Shown piece by piece: positions 1-6,206 of a stretch of 8,960 nucleotides of DNA; the stretch's first letter is position 1; each line of letters begins with the position of its first letter. The notes under the pieces were generated by a model. That model was not told the DNA's origin and searched no databases. It saw only the letters and a program-made list of their open reading frames with translations. The translations under genes were made by a program, and so were the position numbers. Source of the stretch: an uncultured Alphaproteobacteria bacterium (lineage in GTDB: Bacteria; Pseudomonadota; Alphaproteobacteria; HIMB59); contig CACPCY010000023.1 of NCBI GenBank assembly GCA_902632575.1, positions 1 through 8,960 of the forward strand. The letters run 5' to 3'.

Positions 1-157
1 ATTTAGTTCTCTTGCTAGAAGGATCTTTAACTCAGATCTTAACTTAGATCAAAAAATGCACCTAAGATATTTTGTAGAAAAAATTGATCGTATATGTGAT
101 CAAGCTGAAGATATAGCTGACGAATTAATTATTTATTCAATTAAACGTTCAGTTTAA
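1..157 (+). CDS. DUF47 / PhoU-like protein, C-terminal end (partial at 5' edge)
   Basis: An open frame runs in from the window edge (first full codon at base 2) and stops with TAA at 155-157, leaving 51 residues. The tail is helical and rich in the acidic/aliphatic pattern of the DUF47 (PhoU_div, TIGR00153) C-terminus, including HLRYFVEKIDRICDQAEDIA followed by a short basic end. DUF47 proteins are cytoplasmic PhoU-like helical bundles and are very often encoded directly upstream of a PiT phosphate permease. Here the pit start lies only 7 nt after the stop, so the two are almost certainly co-transcribed. In known systems the partner is thought to modulate Pi uptake by the permease. The N-terminal three quarters lie outside the window. 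The family call rests on the tail motif plus the neighbour. Confidence 0.8.
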   Translation, partial: FSSLARRIFNSDLNLDQKMHLRYFVEKIDRICDQAEDIADELIIYSIKRSV

Positions 158-164
158 TTAACTT

Positions 165-1217
165 ATGGAATTAACTATTTTACTTTTCTTACTTGGTGGA
201 CTATTTCTTGGATGGTCTTTAGGTGCTAATGATGCGGCAAACGTTTTTGGAACAGCTGTGGGCACCCGAATGGTTAACTTTAGAACAGCTGCGATAATAT
301 GCAGTATCTTTGTTATCCTTGGCGCTGTGATTAGTGGAGCAGGGACAACTGAAACGCTAGGAAAATTAGGAGCTATAAATGCACTTCCAGGTGCTTTTGC
401 ATGTTGTGTAGCCGCTGGGTTTTCTGTTTATTTGATGACCAAGTCTGGTTTGCCTGTTTCTACCACTCAAGCTATTGTGGGCGCAATAATCGGTTGGAAT
501 ATTTTTACAGGATCAAGTATTGACTTTGGTGTTTTAACAACAATTTTTGCAACTTGGATAATTTGCCCTATTTTAGCGGGTTTGATATCAATTGGAATAT
601 ACATTGGACTAAAGAAATTTATTGCAGCTTCAAAAATACACTTATTAAGATTAGATGCATATACAAGGGCAGCTCTATTATTGGCTGGTGCTTTTGGCGC
701 TTACAGTCTTGGTGCTAATAATATTGCAAACGTGATGGGTGTTTTTGTCAATATTTCTCCATTTACAGACATTAATGTATCGAACTTTTTTATTATCACA
801 TCTGTTCAACAACTTTTTTTAATTGGAGGTTTAGCAATAGCGGTTGGAGTATTTACTTACTCAAAGAAAGTCATGTTCACTGTTGGAAATGATTTACTTA
901 AACTATCACCTTTATCAGCATTTGTAATAGTCCTTTCACACTCCATTGTTTTATTTTTATTTGCCTCACAAGGAATTAGTAGTTTTTTAACCTCATTAAA
1001 CTTACCTGCAATACCATTAGTTCCTGTCTCTAGTTCACAAGCTATCGTTGGAGGTGTAATAGGCATAGGTTTTTTAAAAGGGGGCAAAGAGGTTAAATGG
1101 TCAGTCGCAGGAAAAATTTCTGTTGGTTGGGTTGTTCTCCCTATCATTACAATGATTATTGCAATGTTTATTTTATATATATTAACATATATGTTTAACT
1201 TAAATGTGGTGTTCTAA
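165..1217 (+). CDS. pit: PiT-family inorganic phosphate permease
   Basis: This is an integral inner-membrane carrier of 350 aa with about ten hydrophobic segments. It shows the internal duplication of the PiT (PF01384) family. The first half carries GANDAANVFGT (residues 20-30) and GLPVSTTQAIVG (95-106). The second half carries the matching GANNIANVMG (183-192) and VPVSSSQAIVGG (286-297). PiT proteins move Pi with H+ or Na+ as low-affinity symporters and can run in reverse. The length is close to the short archaeal/alphaproteobacterial form rather than the roughly 500-aa E. coli PitA. The second repeat has N instead of the usual D in GAND. The ATG at 165 follows the DUF47 stop by 7 nt and has no clear Shine-Dalgarno sequence, consistent with an operon-internal gene. 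The family call is firm. Substrate (Pi) is by family. Confidence 0.93.
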   Translation: MELTILLFLLGGLFLGWSLGANDAANVFGTAVGTRMVNFRTAAIICSIFVILGAVISGAGTTETLGKLGAINALPGAFACCVAAGFSVYLMTKSGLPVSTTQAIVGAIIGWNIFTGSSIDFGVLTTIFATWIICPILAGLISIGIYIGLKKFIAASKIHLLRLDAYTRAALLLAGAFGAYSLGANNIANVMGVFVNISPFTDINVSNFFIITSVQQLFLIGGLAIAVGVFTYSKKVMFTVGNDLLKLSPLSAFVIVLSHSIVLFLFASQGISSFLTSLNLPAIPLVPVSSSQAIVGGVIGIGFLKGGKEVKWSVAGKISVGWVVLPIITMIIAMFILYILTYMFNLNVVF

Positions 1218-1242
1218 TCTGTATGAATCAAGTTTAAAAAAT

Positions 1243-1263
1243 TTTTTGTATATTTTACAAAAA
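1243..1263. repeat. AT-rich inverted repeat between pit and the FAD oxidoreductase gene
   Basis: TTTTTGTA (1243-1250) and TACAAAAA (1256-1263) form an 8-bp perfect dyad with a 5-nt spacer, inside the 70-nt gap after pit. No T-run follows the right arm and only one G-C pair supports the stem, so a canonical rho-independent terminator is unlikely. It may be a weak pause hairpin or an operator-like site for the downstream gene. In such AT-rich DNA it may also be chance. Confidence 0.3.
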
Positions 1264-1287
1264 CTTCAGTATTTAATAAAAAATTAA

Positions 1288-2412
1288 ATGGCCAAATCTA
1301 ATTATGAATTAATTGTTGTGGGAGCGGGTGTTGTTGGCATGGGCATTGCTTTAGCTGCACACAAAAAAGGGGTAAAAAAAATTTTAGTAATTGACCGTCA
1401 CCAAGCATGTACTGGTGCGTCTATTAGAAATTTTGGTTTTATAACTATAACTGGCCTCAGGCAAAAATTGATGCAAAAACGAGCTCTTAGATCGCGAGAC
1501 ATCTGGCTCGATCTAACCAAAAAAGCAAAAATCAAAGTCAACCATCGAGGTCTTTACCTTTTAGCACAACATAAAGAAAGCATGCCTGTTTTAGAGGAGT
1601 ATCTAAAGGTTGATCCGCGTAAAACAGTAAAACTCTTATCAAAAAAGGAAATTGCTGCAGAAAGCACGTTGTTCCAAAACAATAAGGTTTTTGGTGGTTT
1701 ATATAGTAGTGATGAGGTTCGAATTGAGCCACGTCTTGCTATTCCCGCAGTAGCAAAATACCTACAATCCATTGGTATCGACTTTTTATGGAAGGAAGAA
1801 GTTTTAGATTTTTCCCATAAACAAATCATTACTCAAAAAAGAAAAATTGATTATAAAAATTTGATTATGGCACCAGGTAATCATCTTAAAGGTTTAGGGA
1901 GAGATATTTTTGAAAAAAAGGAAGTCCAATCAAGCAGGTTACATATGCTTCGAATAATGCCAAAGAAAAAAATTAAGTTACCAGGAGGTATTATGGCAGA
2001 TTTAACTTTGATGAGATATCCTGGTTACGAAAATCTCCCCTCTAAGAAAAAGCTTGATAAAATTATCAAGAAAACATCTAAAGCAGAATTAGATCATGGT
2101 ATTCATGTCATTGCTGTTCAAGGAAATGATGGTTCATTAACTATTGGTGACTCTCATCACTACACCCATGACACCCATTTTCCATTTGAAAATGAAAAAA
2201 TAGATAACTTAATTTTAAAAAAATTTGATCAAGTCTTACCAATTGGAAAATACGATGTCATTGAGAGATGGGTTGGAGAATATCCTGCAGGAAAAAAAGA
2301 TTATCTTGATCACTGGATAGATAAAAATATTTGTATTGCAAATGTTACAACTGGTATAGGCATGTCTACTGGATTTTCATTTGCAGAGGATGTCATAAAT
2401 AAACTTTATTAA
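1288..2412 (+). CDS. FAD-dependent oxidoreductase, TIGR03364-like (aminophosphonate-associated)
   Basis: A cytoplasmic flavoenzyme of the DAO family (PF01266), 374 aa, full length for the family. The N-terminal Rossmann FAD site is VGAGVVG (residues 11-17), followed by an acidic strand end, VIDRH (34-38). GASIRNFGFI (43-52) matches the GASxRNFG block I associate with the TIGR03364 subfamily. A conserved-looking ERWVGEYP (326-333) and the C-terminal FAD-binding TTGIGMSTGFSFAE (354-367) close the fold. TIGR03364 genes are known to cluster with phosphonate transport and phosphonatase-like genes. The subfamily was proposed to oxidatively deaminate AEP-like compounds, and as I recall, related cluster enzymes have been reported to act on AEP or N-methyl-AEP. 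Such a reaction would give phosphonoacetaldehyde plus ammonia or methylamine and H2O2. The AEP importer nearby supports this, but the exact substrate is inferred. There is no Shine-Dalgarno sequence before the ATG. Alternatives are a glycine/sarcosine-type oxidase. Confidence 0.82.
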   Translation: MAKSNYELIVVGAGVVGMGIALAAHKKGVKKILVIDRHQACTGASIRNFGFITITGLRQKLMQKRALRSRDIWLDLTKKAKIKVNHRGLYLLAQHKESMPVLEEYLKVDPRKTVKLLSKKEIAAESTLFQNNKVFGGLYSSDEVRIEPRLAIPAVAKYLQSIGIDFLWKEEVLDFSHKQIITQKRKIDYKNLIMAPGNHLKGLGRDIFEKKEVQSSRLHMLRIMPKKKIKLPGGIMADLTLMRYPGYENLPSKKKLDKIIKKTSKAELDHGIHVIAVQGNDGSLTIGDSHHYTHDTHFPFENEKIDNLILKKFDQVLPIGKYDVIERWVGEYPAGKKDYLDHWIDKNICIANVTTGIGMSTGFSFAEDVINKLY

Positions 2413-2438
2413 ATTTCTAAAGTTTTTAAGCTAAAATT

Positions 2439-3293
2439 TTGTCAATTACTCTTTTCATTATAATAATCTTTACTGCTCTAGCGCATACAACATGGAATGT
2501 TTTACTAAAACAATCAGATAACAAAGCTCTATTTCTTAGATGTTTCACATTGATGGGAAGTATTATATTTATTCCTACTTTATTTTTTATTGAACCTTTG
2601 CCTTCTAATGCTTTCATATTTTTAGCAGCATCTTTATTTATTCATATTTTTTATAATATTTTTCTGATCAAAATGTATAAACACTCTGAGATATCTTTCT
2701 CTTATCCCATCGCTCGGGGTAGCCCCATATTAATATTACTTTTTATAACACCTTTATTATTAGGCGACCAAATTAGTTATTTAAATAACATTGGAGCATT
2801 AATTTTAATAAGTGGAATTTTCTTTCTAATATTTTCAGAGGGTGATTACAAAAAAATTGATTTTAAAGGTTTGGGATTATCTTTAATGGTAGCTAGCACA
2901 ATTGTTGTTTATACGCTCGTTGATGCAACCGGTGCTAGAATATCAGATAATGGTTTCTCTTACGGGATGTATATGTTTGCTATGGAGGGAATTATTTTTA
3001 ATATTGCTTACATACTTGTATTCAAAGATAAAAAAATTCCTCTAAAATTTATCTCCAAAGAAAAAAATAATATTTTATTTGCTAGTGTATTGGTTACGTT
3101 TGCCTATCTTCCAATACTTTATGCTTATACTAAAATAAATGTTCCATCAGTGGCGGCGCTAAGAGAAATAAGTATTTTATTTACATCTATTTATGGAGTT
3201 TATTTTTTAAAAGAAAAATTTGGACTTGTTAAAGTTATCTCTGCTGTGCTTGTTGTAATTGGTTGTGTTATAATTAGAACAGCAACAGGCTAA
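2439..3293 (+). CDS. DMT/EamA-type membrane transporter (TIGR03340-like, phosphonate-associated)
   Basis: A polytopic inner-membrane protein of 284 aa with about ten hydrophobic segments and the two-fold repeat layout of the drug/metabolite transporter (EamA, PF00892) superfamily. Recognisable pieces are the N-terminal AHTTWNVLLKQS (residues 15-26), SYPIARGSPI (88-97) ending the first half, and the second-half counterpart VPSVAALREISILFTSIYGV. Length and look agree with TIGR03340, an EamA-like family reported next to phosphonate catabolism operons. Its cargo is unknown, and export or import of an aminophosphonate or pathway by-product is only a guess. The start used is TTG at 2439, 26 nt after the oxidoreductase stop. 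An in-frame TAA at 2427-2429 excludes longer versions and the first membrane helix begins at once, so this rare start (or ATT at 2436) is required. It is probably co-transcribed with the oxidoreductase. The stop overlaps that of the convergent HAD gene. Confidence 0.82.
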   Translation: MSITLFIIIIFTALAHTTWNVLLKQSDNKALFLRCFTLMGSIIFIPTLFFIEPLPSNAFIFLAASLFIHIFYNIFLIKMYKHSEISFSYPIARGSPILILLFITPLLLGDQISYLNNIGALILISGIFFLIFSEGDYKKIDFKGLGLSLMVASTIVVYTLVDATGARISDNGFSYGMYMFAMEGIIFNIAYILVFKDKKIPLKFISKEKNNILFASVLVTFAYLPILYAYTKINVPSVAALREISILFTSIYGVYFLKEKFGLVKVISAVLVVIGCVIIRTATG

Positions 3294-3940
3294 TTAGAGA
3301 AAAATTTATTAAACTCTTTGTAACCCATCAATTTTGGAATACGAAATTTAATTTTTTTTGGTAAATTTTTATCATGGTCAGTATGGCGTAAAACTTTTTG
3401 AACCTTTGCTTTTAGTGCTGCCTCTATTCCTACATCTGAGTCTTCAATTACCAAAATATCGCTTGGTCTAAGTCCCAACTTTTTTGTACCGATTACATAA
3501 CCGTCTTTATTAGGTTTATAAGGAACGTTACCTGTGCAAGAAGTAATATTCCCTTTAAAAAAACCGTACAAATTATTTTTTTTTAATATTTTTAGTATGT
3601 AATTATGATGAGCATTAGAGACGATACCTACTTTTAAATTGGTCGAACGTAAAAAATTTTTTAGGTGCGGGTAGATACGTGGACTTTGCTCTGCAAATGC
3701 TGCTTTGAGATTTTTTCTATAATTGCTCATTATTTTTGAGAGGTTGTAATTATCCTCCAACAGAAGTCTTTTAAATAAATCCTCTGATATAATTCCAATA
3801 GTAGATTTTTGTTTAACACTCTTGTCATAATTCAGACCCATTTTTTTGAGAGTTAATATTGCAGTGCCAAACCATATTTTCTCTGACTCTGCAATTACCC
3901 CATCAAAATCGAATAAGATACCCTTAATTTTTTTTGTCAT
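3290..3940 (-). CDS. HAD-superfamily hydrolase (beta-PGM/CbbY-like phosphatase)
   Basis: A soluble cytoplasmic HAD subfamily IA protein of 216 aa. Motif I is LFDFDGV, with the nucleophile D11 and general acid D13. A helical cap spans about residues 18-85. Motif II is IVSNAHH with S108. Motif III is K142 in YKPNKDGY. Motif IV is VIEDSDVG with E166, D167 and D169 binding Mg2+. These motifs fit phosphatases and phosphomutases. They do not fit phosphonoacetaldehyde hydrolase PhnX or the phosphonatase-like TIGR03351 group, which have DxAG(T) in motif I and an arginine where K142 lies, and no PhnX-type Schiff-base lysine block is obvious in the cap. Substrate is therefore unknown. Its position between the oxidoreductase/membrane-protein pair and the AEP importer suggests a role with a phosphorylated by-product. 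It is transcribed alone, divergent from the importer. The TAG stop overlaps the TAA of the convergent gene. Confidence 0.85.
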   Translation of the reverse strand: MTKKIKGILFDFDGVIAESEKIWFGTAILTLKKMGLNYDKSVKQKSTIGIISEDLFKRLLLEDNYNLSKIMSNYRKNLKAAFAEQSPRIYPHLKNFLRSTNLKVGIVSNAHHNYILKILKKNNLYGFFKGNITSCTGNVPYKPNKDGYVIGTKKLGLRPSDILVIEDSDVGIEAALKAKVQKVLRHTDHDKNLPKKIKFRIPKLMGYKEFNKFFSN

Positions 3941-3995
3941 TTATCAGCACTTTCAAGCATTTTAGTAGTTATAAACAGTCAAAAAGTAATAAATC

Positions 3996-4023
3996 TTTAA
4001 CATAACAAAATTAGATTTATACT
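3996..4023 (+). promoter_or_regulatory. Candidate sigma70 promoter of the AEP importer operon
   Basis: TTTAAC (3996-4001) as -35 and TATACT (4018-4023, five of six to consensus) as -10 are separated by 16 bp. They lie in the 111-bp divergent region between the HAD gene and the binding-protein gene. Transcription would start near 4030, leaving a leader of about 20 nt with the strong ribosome binding site. No clear PHO-box pair (two CTGTCAT-like units) was recognised here. Confidence 0.5.
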
Positions 4024-4027
4024 AATT
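4009..4027. promoter_or_regulatory. Operator-like dyad over the importer -10 box
   Basis: AATTAG (4009-4014) and CTAATT (4022-4027) form a perfect 6-bp inverted repeat with a 7-nt spacer, and the -10 box lies inside it. The placement is where a repressor would block the promoter. There is no regulator gene in the window to match it with, and the repeat is AT-rich, so chance is possible. Confidence 0.35.
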
Positions 4028-4039
4028 ATTCATTATTAC

Positions 4040-4044
4040 GGAGG
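4040..4044 (+). promoter_or_regulatory. Strong Shine-Dalgarno site of the binding-protein gene
   Basis: GGAGG lies 7 nt before the ATG at 4052. Most other genes in this window lack a recognisable Shine-Dalgarno sequence, so this one points to strong translation of the periplasmic binding protein and fixes its start. A nearer ATG at 4047 is followed at once by TAA and cannot be the start. Confidence 0.75.
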
Positions 4045-4051
4045 AAATGTA

Positions 4052-5074
4052 ATGGTAAAAATTAAAAGTCTTTTTTTAATACTTACTGTTTTCATGTTTG
4101 GGTCAGCTTCATTGATGGCTAAAACACAGCTAACTGTTTACACAGCTGTTGAAGCAGAGGATTTAAAAAAGTATGCAAAAACATTCAATGAGGATCATCC
4201 AGATATTGAAATAAACTGGGTTAGAGACTCAACGGGTATTATCACAGCAAAACTTTTAGCTGAAAAAGATAATCCTCAAGCAGATATCATTTGGGGTCTG
4301 GCAGGAACAAGTGCAATGCTTATGAAAGCTGAAGGTATGTTTGAGCCTTATGCACCTAAGGGTTTAGATCAGCTTGATCCTAAATTCCGTGACTCAGCAA
4401 ACCCTCCTTCATGGACAGGAATGGACGCATGGGTTGCAGCTGTATGTGTTAATACAATTGAAGCAGAAAAGTATGGCTTACCAATGCCTGGTTCATGGGA
4501 AGACTTGACTAAACCCGTTTATGCAGGCCACGTAGCTATGCCAAATCCAAATTCATCTGGAACTGGATTTTTAGATGTTTCTAGTTGGTTACAAATCTTT
4601 GGTGAAGATGGTGGTTGGGACTATATGGATAGACTTCACAAAAACATATCTCACTACACTCATTCTGGATCTAAACCTTGTAAGCAAGCTGCTTCAGGAG
4701 AGGTTCCAATTGGTGTATCTTTTGCATTTAGAGGCGCTAGATCTAAAGAGGCAGGAGCTCCAATTGAAATTATAGTTCCAGCAGAAGGTGTTGGATGGGA
4801 GATGGAAGCAACAGCTATTATTAAAGGTACTTCTAATTTAGAGGCTGCTAAAACTTTAGCTGATTGGTCTATTTCAAGAAAAGCTATGGAAATGTACAAC
4901 GATGCTTATGCTGTAGTTGGTATGCCTGGTGTTGCAAAACCAGTTAAACACTTCCCTGAGGGCTTATTAGAAGCGATGATCAAAAATGACTTTGAGTACG
5001 CTGCTAAAAATAGAAAAGATATCCTTGCTGAATGGCAAAGAAGATATGATTCTAAGTCTGAGCCTAAAAGCTAA
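4052..5074 (+). CDS. phnS2: Putative 2-aminoethylphosphonate ABC transporter, periplasmic binding protein (PhnS2/AepX type)
   Basis: A 340-aa extracytoplasmic solute-binding protein. A signal peptide of about 23 residues (KIK, hydrophobic stretch, then LMA before the mature KTQLTVYTA) directs it to the periplasm. The mature part is of the FbpA/spermidine-like type with TVYTAVEAED (28-37), the loop DSTGIITAKLLAE (59-71), ADIIWG (77-82), NPNSSGTGF (166-174) and SGEVPIGVSFAFRG (215-228). These agree with the TIGR03261 family (PhnS2), called AepX in marine bacteria, which captures AEP. It is the first gene of the importer operon, with its own promoter, a strong ribosome binding site and a downstream terminator, which suits the excess of binding protein over membrane parts. 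Spermidine or iron binding are the main alternatives, made less likely by the phosphonate-type neighbours. Exact ligand is inferred. Confidence 0.87.
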   Translation: MVKIKSLFLILTVFMFGSASLMAKTQLTVYTAVEAEDLKKYAKTFNEDHPDIEINWVRDSTGIITAKLLAEKDNPQADIIWGLAGTSAMLMKAEGMFEPYAPKGLDQLDPKFRDSANPPSWTGMDAWVAAVCVNTIEAEKYGLPMPGSWEDLTKPVYAGHVAMPNPNSSGTGFLDVSSWLQIFGEDGGWDYMDRLHKNISHYTHSGSKPCKQAASGEVPIGVSFAFRGARSKEAGAPIEIIVPAEGVGWEMEATAIIKGTSNLEAAKTLADWSISRKAMEMYNDAYAVVGMPGVAKPVKHFPEGLLEAMIKNDFEYAAKNRKDILAEWQRRYDSKSEPKS

Positions 5075-5087
5075 ATAAATATCTTAT

Positions 5088-5128
5088 ATAAAAAGCTTAC
5101 AATTAATTTTGTAAGCTTTTTATTCTTT
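5088..5128 (+). terminator. Hairpin terminator/attenuator between binding-protein and ATPase genes
   Basis: A perfect 15-bp stem (5088-5102 with 5109-5123, core AAAAGCTTACAA/TTGTAAGCTTTT) encloses the 6-nt loop TTAATT. A T-rich tail (5117-5128) overlaps and follows it. It sits 13 nt after the binding-protein stop and ends within 10 nt of the ATPase start. Read-through would supply the ATPase and permease at a lower level. It may also protect the 3' end of the upstream message. Confidence 0.8.
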
Positions 5129-5136
5129 TAAAAAAT

Positions 5137-6198
5137 ATGGAACAATATTTATCAGTTAAAAACGTAGCTAAATACTTTGGTAAATTTCAAGCTCTAAACA
5201 ATATTAATTTTGATGTTAATGAAGGGGAGTTTGTTTGTATTCTTGGGCCTTCGGGATGTGGTAAAACAACCCTTCTTCGTGTAATAGCTGGATTAGAAAG
5301 CCAATCAGAAGGAACAATTCAACAAAATAATAATGATATTTCCTTACTGCCGCCAGATCAAAGAGACTTTGGAATTGTATTTCAATCTTATGCCTTATTT
5401 CCTAATCTAACTGTTAAAGACAACATCTCATTTGGTTTAAAAACAAGAAAACAAAATAGAAATGAAATCGATAGTCGAGTTGATGAATTATTAAAATTAG
5501 TTGGGTTATCTGATCATATTAATAAGTACTCTGCGCAATTATCAGGCGGTGAACAACAACGTGTTGCTTTGGCAAGAGCTTTAGCGCCTTCTCCAGGGTT
5601 ATTATTATTAGACGAACCTCTTTCTGCCCTTGATGCCAAAGTTAGACAACATCTACGATTAGAAATTAAAAATCTTCAAAAGCAACTTGGTGTTACAACT
5701 ATTATGGTTACGCACGACCAAGAGGAAGCATTAACTATGGCCGATAGAATTATTCTAATGAATAATGGCGTTATAGAGCAGGAAGGCTCTCCTCAAGATA
5801 TCTATTCAAAACCCACAACTGCTTTTTCTGCAAATTTTATCGGGACTACCAATTTATTTAAGGCAAAAAAAATATCTTCAAATTCAATAGAGATTCACGG
5901 ATCTGTCTTAGAGTGCAATGACAATATCAATGATGACGTTTCAACGGTAACTATAAGACCTGAGGATATTAAAATCTCTGATAGTGGAGAAGGTAAAAAT
6001 ATTTTGAGTGGAACTATCAAAGAACTAGAATTCTTAGGATCTAATATCAGAGGTCATATTGAGGTTAACTTTGAGTCTGATAAGGCTATTGTTCTTTGTA
6101 ATTTTGCTGCCGAATATATTCAAAATAAAAATATTCAAACAAACGCCTCAATTAATATCTCTCTTCAACCTCATGCAATTAAAATTGTTAAAGAGTAA
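5137..6198 (+). CDS. phnT2: Putative 2-aminoethylphosphonate ABC transporter, ATP-binding protein (PhnT2/AepV type)
   Basis: A cytoplasmic ATPase of 353 aa that drives the importer. It has all the ABC motifs: Walker A GPSGCGKTT (residues 37-45), Q-loop FQSYALFPNLTV with Q83, signature LSGGEQQ (135-141), Walker B LLLLDEP (155-161), D-loop SALDA, and switch histidine H193 in VTHDQEEA. A C-terminal TOBE-type regulatory domain spans about residues 245-350, with TIRPEDIKIS as its entry. This layout is that of the PotA/FbpC-like group, within which TIGR03265 (PhnT2) is tied to AEP uptake. Neighbours decide the substrate call, since ATPases alone are not diagnostic. The ATG at 5137 lies just after a terminator hairpin and has no Shine-Dalgarno sequence. 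The permease follows after 8 nt. Confidence 0.87.
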   Translation: MEQYLSVKNVAKYFGKFQALNNINFDVNEGEFVCILGPSGCGKTTLLRVIAGLESQSEGTIQQNNNDISLLPPDQRDFGIVFQSYALFPNLTVKDNISFGLKTRKQNRNEIDSRVDELLKLVGLSDHINKYSAQLSGGEQQRVALARALAPSPGLLLLDEPLSALDAKVRQHLRLEIKNLQKQLGVTTIMVTHDQEEALTMADRIILMNNGVIEQEGSPQDIYSKPTTAFSANFIGTTNLFKAKKISSNSIEIHGSVLECNDNINDDVSTVTIRPEDIKISDSGEGKNILSGTIKELEFLGSNIRGHIEVNFESDKAIVLCNFAAEYIQNKNIQTNASINISLQPHAIKIVKE

Positions 6199-6206
6199 TT
6201 TTTAGT

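Noticed and set aside
857..1147. 96-codon open frame on the minus strand inside the pit gene
   Set aside because: It lies wholly antisense to a confidently identified PiT protein and its translation has no recognisable domain; it is a by-product of the coding strand.
1218..1287. Promoter for the FAD oxidoreductase gene
   Set aside because: AT-rich hexamers occur, but no -35/-10 pair with acceptable spacing leaves room for a leader before the ATG at 1288, so no specific promoter can be supported.
3290..3940. Calling the HAD gene phosphonoacetaldehyde hydrolase (phnX) from context
   Set aside because: Motif I is DFDGV not DxAGT, motif III has lysine not arginine, and no PhnX-like Schiff-base lysine block is visible in the cap.
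4047..4052. ATG immediately followed by TAA just before the binding-protein start
   Set aside because: It lies only 2 nt after the GGAGG, too close for efficient initiation, and is readily explained by chance in the leader; a start-stop control element would need ribosome profiling.
4575..4899. Open frames on both strands inside the binding-protein gene (4575-4775 plus, 4660-4899 minus)
   Set aside because: Both overlap a well-supported gene in other frames, lack ribosome binding sites and look like no known family.
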